A stretch of DNA of 64,000 bases from Chitinophagaceae bacterium (GTDB taxonomy: Bacteria > Bacteroidota > Bacteroidia > Chitinophagales > Chitinophagaceae): assembly GCA_947488765.1 (NCBI GenBank), contig CANLAE010000008.1, positions 37,716-101,715 of the forward strand. The letters run 5' to 3'. The position numbers and the translations under genes were made by a program. A model generated the notes under the pieces. The model saw only the letters and a list, made by a program, of their open reading frames with translations. It was not told where the DNA came from and ran no database searches. Positions 20,095 to 29,677 of this stretch are shown here, piece by piece (position 1 is the stretch's first letter; the number at the start of each line of letters is the position of its first letter).

Positions 20095-21309
20095 TTATCT
20101 TCTGCTTGCAATCAATAAATTTAAGTCGGTGTATTTTAAATCAAATTTTTGGCTGATATAAAAATCGGTGAGTGCGCCTTTAAACAAATAAATGCCTTCT
20201 CTTACATTAAAGTTGTGCCATACAATTTCTTCAAAACCACCTTCATCGCTTACCTGCAACATCAATGGCATCAACACATTGCTGATAGCCTGACTTGCGG
20301 TACGTGCAAAGCCACTTGGGATATTGGGTACGCAATAATGGATAACGCCATGTTTTACATAAGTGGGGTTTTCGTGACTTGTAAGTTCGCTTGTTTCAAA
20401 GCAACCGCCTCTGTCTATTGCCACATCTAAAATAATGCTGCCGGGTCTCATAGCGGCTACCATGCTTTCGGTAACAACAACAGGGGCTCTGCCAAATTCA
20501 TTGCTGAGTGCACCAATTGCTACCTCACAAGTTTTTAATTGCTTTGCCAAAATTTTTGGTTCAAGTACACTTGTCCAAAGACGTTGTCCTATGTTATTTT
20601 CTAATTGTTTTAAACGATATACATTGTTGTCGAACAATTTTACGCTTGCTCCTAATGCTAGTGCATTTCTTACCGCTACTTCACCAACAATTCCTGCACC
20701 AACCACTACCACTTTTGTGGGTGGTATGCCGCTGATGCTGCCTAAAAGCACGCCTTTGCCATTGTTGAAGCTGCTTAAATATTGCCCTGCAATCAGCATC
20801 AAAGCACCACCTGCAATTTCGCTCATGCTGCGAACAATTGGGTACGTGCCGCTATCGTCTTTTAAGTTTTCAAAACTCAATGCAGTAATTTTTTTCTCCA
20901 TCATTTTTTCAATGATGTTGCTTTTTAAAGCTGAGTAATGTATGGGAGAAACAATGGTTTGATTGAGTTGTAAAAATGGCAAATCTTCTGCAACAATTGG
21001 TGCACTTTTAATTAAGGTAGGTGCTTTAAAAATCTCTTCTCTGCTGTACACAATATTTGCACCTGCTTCGCTGTATTCTTGATCGGTAAAATGACTGCCA
21101 TTTCCTGCATTGTGTTCTACGGTTACTTTGTGTCCGTTGTTTACCAAAACGCCCACTGCATCAGGTGTTAGCGAAATTCTGTTTTCCTGAAATGCAATTT
21201 CTTTGGGTATACCAATTTCTAACCGAGCACCTTGTACTTTTATATCTAAAGTTTCTTCTAATGTTTCATAATTAAAAGAAGTTGAAATAATAGGTTTGGT
21301 AGTTGCCAT
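20095..21309 (-). CDS. ald: alanine dehydrogenase
   Basis: IGIPKEIAFQENRISLTPDAVGVLVNNGHKVTVE, VVVVGAGIVGEVAVRNALALGASVKLFD. Confidence 0.9.
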   Translation of the reverse strand: MATTKPIISTSFNYETLEETLDIKVQGARLEIGIPKEIAFQENRISLTPDAVGVLVNNGHKVTVEHNAGNGSHFTDQEYSEAGANIVYSREEIFKAPTLIKSAPIVAEDLPFLQLNQTIVSPIHYSALKSNIIEKMMEKKITALSFENLKDDSGTYPIVRSMSEIAGGALMLIAGQYLSSFNNGKGVLLGSISGIPPTKVVVVGAGIVGEVAVRNALALGASVKLFDNNVYRLKQLENNIGQRLWTSVLEPKILAKQLKTCEVAIGALSNEFGRAPVVVTESMVAAMRPGSIILDVAIDRGGCFETSELTSHENPTYVKHGVIHYCVPNIPSGFARTASQAISNVLMPLMLQVSDEGGFEEIVWHNFNVREGIYLFKGALTDFYISQKFDLKYTDLNLLIASRR

Positions 21310-21432
21310 AATTTATTTTATCAGTTAGAATTTTGTAGTGGTCCCAATTTAGTTTTTATATACTGCTAAATGATTGTAATGATTAGTTTTACTTAATAGC
21401 GATACTTCGTAAAGATACTTTTTTTTAATTTT

Positions 21433-21867
21433 CTATAAACTAACATCTATTGTGTCTTTTGTAAAAATTCTCCTTGTATGTTCATCAAGTGCTTCTATAT
21501 ATACTTTGAAAGTATTTTTTGGTAATAACCCTTCTGCTTTTTCGGGCCACTCAACCAGACAAATATTTCCGGAGTTCAAGGCGTCTTCTACACCAGCATT
21601 AATTGCTTCATCTTCATTCTTAAGGCGATACCAATCCATGTGTAAAATTGTTCCTGCAATTGTACTTTCATATTCGTTGATGATGGCAAATGTGGGGCTG
21701 CTGATATTATCTTGTACATGCAATGTTTTTTCGCAAAGTGTATGTATGAATGTTGTTTTTCCTACGCCCATCGGTGCAAAAAAAGCCCATACTTTTTGTT
21801 GTTTATTTTTTTTCCAAACAAGATTGGCAACTTGTTCTAATTCTTCTAATTTGAAAATAAATTCCAT
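21433..21867 (-). CDS. tsaE: tRNA threonylcarbamoyladenosine biosynthesis ATPase TsaE
   Basis: GVGKTTFIHTLCEKTLHVQDNISSPTFAIINEYES, LHMDWYRL, LVEWPEKAEGLLP; ATG at 21867 preferred over the longer track ORF. Confidence 0.93.
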   Translation of the reverse strand: MEFIFKLEELEQVANLVWKKNKQQKVWAFFAPMGVGKTTFIHTLCEKTLHVQDNISSPTFAIINEYESTIAGTILHMDWYRLKNEDEAINAGVEDALNSGNICLVEWPEKAEGLLPKNTFKVYIEALDEHTRRIFTKDTIDVSL

Positions 21868-22069
21868 ATAATGCATGTATAAATTAGGTACGAAGTTAAG
21901 TTGCAAGAATCTTATCGTATTTGAAATATGTTTACAATCTGGTATTAACTGAATTGAACTGATTTTTATCAATAGCCTAGATGATATTAATTACTTTAAC
22001 AAAAACTTTGCTGTATAACTCGCTTACTTTTACAATACATTAATAACTTTATTGCAAATCATTAACATT

Positions 22070-22765
22070 ATGGAAGAAAGAAAATACAGAGTTCTACTTT
22101 GCGAAGATGATACAAACCTTGGCATGGTATTGAAAAATTATTTAGAGCTAAACGATTATGAAGTTGTATTGGAACGTGATGGAAGGCTCGGATTGGCTGC
22201 CTTTCAGCGTGAAAAGTTTGACATCTGTTTGTTGGATGTAATGATGCCAAATATGGATGGATTTAAATTGGGCGAAGAAATAAGGGATCTTGATCCAGAT
22301 ATGCCTTTATTTTTCTTGAGTGCAAAAACCATGAAAGAAGATATTATACAAGGCTACAAACTTGGCGCTGATGATTATATTACAAAACCTTTTGACAGTG
22401 AAGTGTTGTTGCTTAAAATTAGAGCAATTTTAAAACGCAATGAAGAGGAGAATAGAATCAGCGAAAATATTCAATTTGATTTGGGTTCGTATCATTTTAA
22501 TCCGAGATTACGTGAACTGATACATGCCGGTAAAACAGAAACATTGTCTCCTAAAGAAAATGATTTGCTGAAAATGTTGGCAGAAAATAAAAATGATTTG
22601 TTGCCAAGAGAAAAAGCCTTGAAAAAGATTTGGGGTAGCGATACTTATTTTAATGGTAGAAGCATGGATGTATATATTGCTAAACTAAGGAAATATTTGA
22701 AAGAAGATGACACTATTGAAATTGTAAATATTCATGGTAATGGATTTAGATTGGTGGCACCTTAA
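22070..22765 (+). CDS. OmpR/PhoB-type response regulator
   Basis: Receiver domain (CLLDVMMPNMDGFKLGEEIR, GADDYITKPFDSEVLLLKIRAIL) plus winged helix (SMDVYIAKLRKYLKEDDTIEIVNIHGNGFRL). Confidence 0.95.
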   Translation: MEERKYRVLLCEDDTNLGMVLKNYLELNDYEVVLERDGRLGLAAFQREKFDICLLDVMMPNMDGFKLGEEIRDLDPDMPLFFLSAKTMKEDIIQGYKLGADDYITKPFDSEVLLLKIRAILKRNEEENRISENIQFDLGSYHFNPRLRELIHAGKTETLSPKENDLLKMLAENKNDLLPREKALKKIWGSDTYFNGRSMDVYIAKLRKYLKEDDTIEIVNIHGNGFRLVAP

Positions 22766-22782
22766 AATATAATTTGTTGTAT

Positions 22783-22815
22783 AAAAAAAGCACCGGATTT
22801 TTTCGGTGCTTTTTT
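22783..22815 (+). terminator. intrinsic terminator
   Basis: AAAAAAAGCACCG-gatttttt-CGGTGCTTTTTT; could act on both convergent flanking genes. Confidence 0.9.
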
Positions 22816-22821
22816 GTTGAA

Positions 22822-23226
22822 CTACATCAAACCTTTTCGCTTGGCTTCACTATCTACATAGTTTAAAATCAATTCTATTTCTGCATTGGTAATTTTTGGA
22901 AATGGCGTCATTACGGTTTTGTTCCATTTGATAAATAATTTTTTTGCATATGCATCTTTTTTGATCACTTCATTTGAATTGCGAATGTATTGGTATAATA
23001 AATTTTTATTCGTCCATCTGCTTCTTACAGCATAAATACTTGGTCCTATTAAATCTCTTGTTGCATGATGACAAGATGCACATTGCAATAAAAATAATTG
23101 TTTGCCATCGGGCTGTAATGTTTTGCTGTCAATTGTTTCAGCTGATATAGTTTTGTTGTTTTCGGTAATTGGATTTGCCGAAAAAAACCCGCCAATTATT
23201 ATTGCGAAAATCGTTTTTATGATCAC
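22822..23226 (-). CDS. c-type cytochrome
   Basis: Heme motif CASCH in LQCASCHHATRDLIGPSIYAV. Confidence 0.85.
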   Translation of the reverse strand: MIIKTIFAIIIGGFFSANPITENNKTISAETIDSKTLQPDGKQLFLLQCASCHHATRDLIGPSIYAVRSRWTNKNLLYQYIRNSNEVIKKDAYAKKLFIKWNKTVMTPFPKITNAEIELILNYVDSEAKRKGLM

Positions 23227-23230
23227 GTTG

Positions 23231-25867
23231 TTATTTTTTTATTTCGGATTGATTCGTTTCTTGTTTTGTTTCTGTATAATTTGGATTGGTCAATAGCTTT
23301 TGTACATCAGCTAATTTGGCAATGTAAATACTTCTGCCATGTGTGCCCAAAATAATTTCATTGTCTCTTGCATGTATTGCAATATCATGTATCGGAATAC
23401 TTTTCGGTAAATTGGTTGTCCATTGCATTGAAGTATTACCCGCATCAATACTTACATACAAACCACCATCTGTTCCAATATAAATAATGCTGTCTTGCTT
23501 ATTGTCTTCTCTAATAACATTCACCGGTTCTTTAGGTAAATCTGTACAAATTTGTTTCCAACTGCTGCCATAATTTTCACTTACAAATACATATGCATTG
23601 AAGTGGTCATTGCGATAACCATTTAATGTAGCATAAACCCTGCCTTCTTTGTATGCACTTGCTACTACACGACTCACATAAAGTCCTTTGTGTGATTTGC
23701 CTAAATTGCTGCTGATGTTTGTCCAGCTGTAACCCCCGTCCTTACTGAATTGTATATTGCCATCGTCACTGCCTGCATACAACAATCCAAATTTTAACGG
23801 GCTTTCACTAATAGTAGTTAAAGAACCAAATGGCACATCGCCTTGTGTTGGATTAGTAGTTAAATCTGTACTTAAAGTTTCAATGTTATCTCCTTTTTTT
23901 AAACTGCGGTGAAATTTATTACTTCCATAATACAATATATCCTGATTGTGTCGGCTGAGTAAAATTGGTGTTTGCCAGTTGAAGCGAAAACCAACTTCAC
24001 CTAAATCATTTTTTGGCTGAATATTGATTGGTGCATCTTCATCCTCTTCTTCCTCTTTTGCAGCTACACTTTGCTGGGCTTCATTTGCTTCTGATGTTTC
24101 ATTTTCAGCCTCACCAACTTTTACAGACTGATTGGTTTTGCTTCTTCTGTAATTGCCAAATTGATAGCCGGAATAAACAGTTGAATTGTCTCTCCAATCT
24201 ACTTGCACTTGCATGCCATCGCCGCCATTGATTGCTGTGTAAGGGTTGTGGCCACTATCATACCAATCATAATTTTCTTTTGTATTGCTTTTTGCAAACC
24301 AAGTTCCATTGTCTTGCAAACCACCATAAACATTGTAAGGTTTTGCCATGTCTACAGTTATTGCATAAAATTGTCCTACTGCAGGGGTGTTGGCTTTGAA
24401 CCAATGTTTGCCATCATCATAAGTAATATTGCAACCACCATCATTGCCAATAATCATGTGGTTGTCTCTATTTGGATTGATCCATGCAATATGATGATCG
24501 GCGTGTACATTTTCTTTATCCATTTTTTTGAATGTCTTGCCGCCATCGGTGCTTAATTCAATATCAAATCCTGTAATGACAACTTTATTTTCATTAGCTG
24601 GGCTAACAAATATTTTTCCAAAATAGTAGCCATAAGTGTTGTAAAGTTTGAGTGCTTTTTCGTTTACTTTTTTCCAAGTAATGCCAGCATCTTCGCTTTT
24701 ATAAACTTCACAACCAATAATTGGCGTTTCAAATAAAGCAGTATTTGCATCGTACAAATAATCCCAAATGCATGATGGAAGCAGCTTGTCGGTTGCTACC
24801 ATTTCTTTTACACTGATTGCAGTATATTTTTTTGGTATTCCGTTTCGTTTAAAAAAAGAATCAATTTTTTTATTGTCCAATGCAGCAAAACTTTCTTTAT
24901 CCAAGTTTTTAAAATTCTTTAAAACATATTTTGTGCTATCTGTTTTTTTAGTTGCCGTATCAGGTTGGTGTGCCTGATTATCTACTACAGCATAAATAAT
25001 ATTTGGTTTTTGAGGAACTACTGCAATGCCAATTCTACCAACGCTATCGCCGGTTACAAATCCTGAATTAGGAGTAGTTATCAATTGCCAGGAATCACCA
25101 CCATTGCTGCTTTTATAGATGCCACTTGTTTTTCCTGCTTCTTCAAAATTATTTGCACGTCTTGTTCTGTACCAACTTGCTGCATACAATTCGTTTGGGT
25201 TGGTTGGATTGATATCTACATCAATTGCACCGGTATTTTCATCAATGAATAAAGATTGTTTCCAGGTGTTGCCGCCATCGGATGTTTTATAAATGCCACG
25301 TTCTTTGTTAGCGCTGTATAAGTGCCCCAAAGCCGCTACCCAAACGGTATTACTATCTGTTGGGTGTAATTGTATTTTACCAATATGATGACTTTCGGGT
25401 AAACCAACATAGCTCCAACTTTTGCCGTTGTTGCTGCTTTTGTAAATACCAATTCCTGCATAAGAACTTCGGCTGCTGTTGGCTTCGCCGGTGCCAACCC
25501 AAATTATTTTTGCATTCCAGTTTATAGCAATATCACCGATGCCAATAATATCTTCTGAATCGAAAATTGGAGTAAAACTTTGCCCATTATTGGTTGTGTG
25601 CCATAAGCCTCCTGTAGCATAGGCTACATAAAATTCGGTAGGGTCTTTTGGATTTACTTCAAGATCAACTACTCTGCCACTCATTATACTTGGACCAATA
25701 TTTCTGAATGGAATTTTGTTTACCAAACTACGCTCTTGCAATAACTTTCTTTGTTCTGCATTTTTTAATCGATCACTTGCAGGTGTAGATTTTATTTGTG
25801 CAAATGAATTGATTGCACATAATAAAAACAAAAGAATTGTTTGAAATATTTTAGTTGGCTGAAACAT
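23231..25867 (-). CDS. VPS10/BNR (sortilin-like, glycosyl-hydrolase-type beta-propeller) secreted protein
   Basis: Repeated asp-box-like GIYKSSNNGKSWSYVGL, GIYKTSDGGNTWKQS, FSKDGGYSWTNIS; start MFQPTKIFQTILLFLLC at 25867 preferred. Confidence 0.88.
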   Translation of the reverse strand: MFQPTKIFQTILLFLLCAINSFAQIKSTPASDRLKNAEQRKLLQERSLVNKIPFRNIGPSIMSGRVVDLEVNPKDPTEFYVAYATGGLWHTTNNGQSFTPIFDSEDIIGIGDIAINWNAKIIWVGTGEANSSRSSYAGIGIYKSSNNGKSWSYVGLPESHHIGKIQLHPTDSNTVWVAALGHLYSANKERGIYKTSDGGNTWKQSLFIDENTGAIDVDINPTNPNELYAASWYRTRRANNFEEAGKTSGIYKSSNGGDSWQLITTPNSGFVTGDSVGRIGIAVVPQKPNIIYAVVDNQAHQPDTATKKTDSTKYVLKNFKNLDKESFAALDNKKIDSFFKRNGIPKKYTAISVKEMVATDKLLPSCIWDYLYDANTALFETPIIGCEVYKSEDAGITWKKVNEKALKLYNTYGYYFGKIFVSPANENKVVITGFDIELSTDGGKTFKKMDKENVHADHHIAWINPNRDNHMIIGNDGGCNITYDDGKHWFKANTPAVGQFYAITVDMAKPYNVYGGLQDNGTWFAKSNTKENYDWYDSGHNPYTAINGGDGMQVQVDWRDNSTVYSGYQFGNYRRSKTNQSVKVGEAENETSEANEAQQSVAAKEEEEDEDAPINIQPKNDLGEVGFRFNWQTPILLSRHNQDILYYGSNKFHRSLKKGDNIETLSTDLTTNPTQGDVPFGSLTTISESPLKFGLLYAGSDDGNIQFSKDGGYSWTNISSNLGKSHKGLYVSRVVASAYKEGRVYATLNGYRNDHFNAYVFVSENYGSSWKQICTDLPKEPVNVIREDNKQDSIIYIGTDGGLYVSIDAGNTSMQWTTNLPKSIPIHDIAIHARDNEIILGTHGRSIYIAKLADVQKLLTNPNYTETKQETNQSEIKK

Positions 25868-25965
25868 AGAATGGATTGTGCTTTTATTGTTGAATTGAGG
25901 TATGAACGTACAAGAGTGCGACGCAACAGGTGCTGCATAAAGATTTACAGTTGAGGAAATATTTA

Positions 25966-25998
25966 TTGTTTTCTTCACAAAGTTTATTTTTACATTTG
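25966..25998 (+). promoter_or_regulatory. putative Bacteroidetes-type promoter (TTG ... TACATTTG)
   Basis: -7-like TACATTTG at 25991-25998 (consensus TAnnTTTG) with TTG 22 nt upstream, before the ORF at 26012. Confidence 0.5.
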
Positions 25999-26011
25999 GC
26001 TTCTAAAATAC

Positions 26012-26683
26012 ATGAAAATGCGTTTCCTTTTGATGTTGGTATTTGGTATTTCTTTTGGGCAAGTATTTGCACAGTGTAAAACCTTTATACTAATGAGTAA
26101 TGGCGACACTTTAAATTGTATAGATGTAAATGATAAAAAGCGTGGCAAATGGAAACTGCATGTGAATCCTTTGCGTGGTAATCCGGGTTATGATGAAGAA
26201 GGTGAATTTAGAGATAACAAAAAAGAAGGGGTTTGGCGCAAGTATAGTTCTATGGGTGATTTGCTGGCAATACAAAATTACAAGTGGGGAAATTTAGATG
26301 GCACTTCTCAATATTTTACAATTGCCGGCTTGGATCGGGAAGAAAACTGGCATGCCATGAATCCGGAAAAGGCTTTTGATACTTTACAAGTAGAAGATAT
26401 TAATGACGAGAATAAATATGTTCAGGTAATTGTACCAAATGATGGAAAAAGTATGAAACATGGTAAATGGACTTGGTATAGAACCGGAAGTGAAAATATA
26501 ATTAAGACTGAGGTTTATTTTTTAAATAAATTGAAAGAGCCTAAAGACGATAAGAAAGATATTCCTGCAACAATACCTGCAGAGCCTGTAAAGAAAGTAC
26601 CACCTAAAGAAGTAGCGGATTTTGACAAAAAAAATTCCGGTAAAAAATCAGTGAAAACCCGTGATGGTAGAGTGGGTGGTTGA
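26012..26683 (+). CDS. secreted protein with MORN/YwqK-like motifs
   Basis: Signal peptide; GEFRDNKKEGVWRKYSSMGDLLA and KHGKWTWYRTGSENI repeats. Confidence 0.65.
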   Translation: MKMRFLLMLVFGISFGQVFAQCKTFILMSNGDTLNCIDVNDKKRGKWKLHVNPLRGNPGYDEEGEFRDNKKEGVWRKYSSMGDLLAIQNYKWGNLDGTSQYFTIAGLDREENWHAMNPEKAFDTLQVEDINDENKYVQVIVPNDGKSMKHGKWTWYRTGSENIIKTEVYFLNKLKEPKDDKKDIPATIPAEPVKKVPPKEVADFDKKNSGKKSVKTRDGRVGG

Positions 26684-26714
26684 TGATTTTATCTTATAAA
26701 AAGAAGTAAATCAG

Positions 26715-27551
26715 CTATGATTTAATCCCTTGTTTTTTAAAATATTCGTTGAAAAAAATCATTTGGTATCTGATTGCATTAGCCCAATATTTCCAGTCAT
26801 GTTTGCCGGGGCGTTCTATATAATCATGGGGTATTTTTAAGGAGACTAATTTCTCATGTGTGGCTTTGGTCATGCCATAAATAAAATCTTGTAACCCACA
26901 GTCCATAATAATTGCAAGCGAATCTGATGGTTGGTTTTCAATTACATTTAATACACTCCAGTCGGTATAATATTTTTTGTTCAGAATAGTATCACCCAAT
27001 CTTTTGTTGACATCATAACCTCTTGTGATTAAGCTTACATTCAATGCACCACTCATACTGCCACATGCACCAAAGTTTTGTGCGTGTCTGAATGCAATAA
27101 ACATAGCACCGTGTCCGCCCATGCTCAAACCCGTAATAGCTCTGGCTTTGCGGTCTTTGATGGTTCGGTAATGATTATCGATATATTCAGGCACTTCTGT
27201 ACTAACATGCGTTTCATATTTATAAGTGCTGTCAACCGGGCTGTCGAAATACCAACTATTTACAGATCCATCAGGGCAAATAATCATAATGTTATCTTTA
27301 TCTGCTATGCTTTGTAATTCGGGAACTTTATTGATCCAATTGGTAGAATTTCCCATTGCACCATGCAATAAATAAACCACTGCATACGTGTTGCTTTTCT
27401 TTTTATAAGATGCCGGGGTAATAACGATCGTTTTAATTTCTTTGTGCATGCTGATGCTTGGAATAAAGATCGTATCAACACTAGCTTTTGAATTTAATGA
27501 AACAATTAAAATAATAAAAAACAAAAATATTTTTTTGATGAATAAGTACAT
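26715..27551 (-). CDS. esterase family alpha/beta hydrolase
   Basis: AVVYLLHGAMGNSTNWIN, RAITGLSMGGHGAMFIAFRH (GLSMGG nucleophile), PGKHDWKYW. Confidence 0.9.
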   Translation of the reverse strand: MYLFIKKIFLFFIILIVSLNSKASVDTIFIPSISMHKEIKTIVITPASYKKKSNTYAVVYLLHGAMGNSTNWINKVPELQSIADKDNIMIICPDGSVNSWYFDSPVDSTYKYETHVSTEVPEYIDNHYRTIKDRKARAITGLSMGGHGAMFIAFRHAQNFGACGSMSGALNVSLITRGYDVNKRLGDTILNKKYYTDWSVLNVIENQPSDSLAIIMDCGLQDFIYGMTKATHEKLVSLKIPHDYIERPGKHDWKYWANAIRYQMIFFNEYFKKQGIKS

Positions 27552-27641
27552 AGGGCTTGATTAATGTAGAATGAAATTAATCAAAGGAATTGATTCAATC
27601 AAATTTGAAAGCTACTATTGTTTTATACTTAGAGGAGTAAT

Positions 27642-28283
27642 TTATTTATCTTCTTTTTTCAGTTCCTGAATGTCCTTAATGAGTTGTTCAATATCTAATC
27701 TAAGTGTTCCGTTATAAATACCCCTGATTCGTTTGTTTTTATCTACCAATAAAAAATGTTCGGTGTGTAAAAAATCTTTGGAGTCTTTTGTGAAACCTAA
27801 ATCTTCTTCGGCGAAGTATGATTTTCTAGCAAGGGTATAAATACTGTCTTTTTTCCCAGTTAATAAATGCCAATTTTTTGCGTCTATTTCATTGGCTTGG
27901 GAATATACATTCAACTTTTGTACAGAGTCAACCCAAGGGGCTACAGAGAAAGAAAGCAGTACAACATTCGTATCATTTTTAAATGCTTTGTCCACCAGTT
28001 TCATGTGATTGGTCATGACAGGACAAATGCTGCCACAGCTTGTAAAAAAGAAATTGGCAACATGAATTTTGCCTTCTATATTTTTTTGCGTGATGGTTTT
28101 TTTTTCCTGATCTGTAAAAGAAAAATCAGCGATGGTATGCGTAATTTGTTTGTTTACATCACTTTCGTTTTGTAAAAAAATGGGTGTAAAATTTGGCTCA
28201 TTATAGTAGGGTAATTGTTGCTTTTTTTCAGTGCAAGCAATCATTAGGCAACTACAAAGTATTAAGTAAACTATCCGATACAT
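27642..28283 (-). CDS. SCO1/SenC family protein
   Basis: VANFFFTSCGSICPVMTNHMKLVDKAF; SCO-type FFTSCGSICP; LHTEHFLLVDKNKRIRGIYNG. Confidence 0.88.
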   Translation of the reverse strand: MYRIVYLILCSCLMIACTEKKQQLPYYNEPNFTPIFLQNESDVNKQITHTIADFSFTDQEKKTITQKNIEGKIHVANFFFTSCGSICPVMTNHMKLVDKAFKNDTNVVLLSFSVAPWVDSVQKLNVYSQANEIDAKNWHLLTGKKDSIYTLARKSYFAEEDLGFTKDSKDFLHTEHFLLVDKNKRIRGIYNGTLRLDIEQLIKDIQELKKEDK

Positions 28284-28818
28284 TTTTACAATTTTTAGTT
28301 CCTAATAATCCATAACGTCTGCCTTTGATGATGATGTAATTGGCTCTTATTTTTCCGTTATCGTACCACATTTGTTGTGTTCCATCTTCTTGCCCATTTA
28401 TAAAATGGGCATCATGTGTTAATTTGCCATCAAAGTTCCATTCTTTTAATTCACCTTCGTAAGCATCATTTTTTGCAACAAACTCAAATCGTTTATTGCC
28501 ATTTTCCCAATAAGCAATTTGCTTTCCATTTTTTCTTCCCATTATGTATTCCCTGCTTTCCATTAATTGTTTATTCAGATACCATTTTTTACAAGTCCCG
28601 CTCAATAAACCATTGCTATAATGTTCTATCAATATTGTATCCTTTTTATTGGGATATACATTAAATAAGCAACCACTGAATTTTTGGTTATTCAAAAAAA
28701 CAACATCATTAATTGAAGTAATATTACTGGCAGATATTAAAACAAAAATTTCTTTTGGCTTTTCCGAAGTACAAGAAAAAGCCAAAAGAAAAAAGAAGGT
28801 GTAATAAAGTAATTTCAT
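28252..28818 (-). CDS. MORN-repeat lipoprotein (YwqK-like)
   Basis: Lipobox AFSC; NGLLSGTCKKWYLNKQLMESREYIMGRKNGKQIAYWENGNKRFEF, KEWNFDGKL. Confidence 0.75.
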   Translation of the reverse strand: MKLLYYTFFFLLAFSCTSEKPKEIFVLISASNITSINDVVFLNNQKFSGCLFNVYPNKKDTILIEHYSNGLLSGTCKKWYLNKQLMESREYIMGRKNGKQIAYWENGNKRFEFVAKNDAYEGELKEWNFDGKLTHDAHFINGQEDGTQQMWYDNGKIRANYIIIKGRRYGLLGTKNCKNVSDSLLNTL

Positions 28819-29580
28819 TTATTGAGTTACTGTTCCTGGTGTGCCATAAAATCCACTACCATTCAAATATGGCGCATCGCTTGTAAAATGATAATGATAA
28901 ATTCCATTTGGATAATCAACTGTAGCATGTGTATGTCCATGATAAGCATCTAATTGACTACTAACTAATACCGTACCATTTTCTTCCTGTGGACCATAAA
29001 CTGGAAAACCATCCAATAAAAAACCCATTAAACCTGATTTGGTAGATTTTACTGTAGTTAAGTATAATGGCTCCACGTGATAATGATACATGCCTGTATT
29101 TTGTGGGTGACCATAGTACTTATCGAAACTAACTATCTCACTTGTTAAAGGTTGATTAGGGCCAGCATATTGATTGAAAAAAGGAACTCCATTTAAAGCA
29201 ATGCCAATAGGACCTAATGGTGTAGCGGCATGTGCTGTATTAACAGCAGGGTTTAAAGGTATTTTGAAAGTACCTGTTTGTTCTATTATTGAATTTGGAT
29301 TTTTTACAAATGTATAACCGGCGAATGTAGTTCCACTATAGGCCTCATACAAAGCATTTGTAGTAGGGTAGTAAGCACTTTTATGGTCTGGTAAGTCTTT
29401 TGTTTTGATGTAAACATAAGCACCATCTGAAGTAATACTAGTTGCACCATAAATTTTCTTGTAAACATCTGGTACTGTATTAGTAGTAGTATCAGCAGTA
29501 CTTGTGGTAGATTTAGAACAACTTATTGCAGCACTGATTAATAATATTAATGTGACTAAAGGAAGTTTTGCTTTTTTCAT
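28819..29580 (-). CDS. YHYH domain-containing lipoprotein
   Basis: GMYHYHVEPLYL, LLDGFPVYGPQEENG, LDAYHGHTHATVDYPNGIYHYHFT. Confidence 0.9.
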   Translation of the reverse strand: MKKAKLPLVTLILLISAAISCSKSTTSTADTTTNTVPDVYKKIYGATSITSDGAYVYIKTKDLPDHKSAYYPTTNALYEAYSGTTFAGYTFVKNPNSIIEQTGTFKIPLNPAVNTAHAATPLGPIGIALNGVPFFNQYAGPNQPLTSEIVSFDKYYGHPQNTGMYHYHVEPLYLTTVKSTKSGLMGFLLDGFPVYGPQEENGTVLVSSQLDAYHGHTHATVDYPNGIYHYHFTSDAPYLNGSGFYGTPGTVTQ

Positions 29581-29611
29581 ATTTACTTTTTTATATCAGA
29601 CGTTCTTTCTT

Positions 29612-29656
29612 TAAAAAACCCTTCTGTAAACTCTAAAAGGATTTAACAGAAGGGTT
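29612..29656 (-). terminator. intrinsic terminator
   Basis: AACCCTTCTGT (29617-29627) / ACAGAAGGGTT (29646-29656) stem followed on the minus strand by a T-run. Confidence 0.7.
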
Positions 29657-29677
29657 AACTAAAAAATATAGTGACAA

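Noticed and set aside
20149-20938. Plus-strand ORFs opposite alanine dehydrogenase (and similar antisense ORFs across the track)
   Set aside because: Shadow ORFs antisense to well-supported genes with no recognisable domain.
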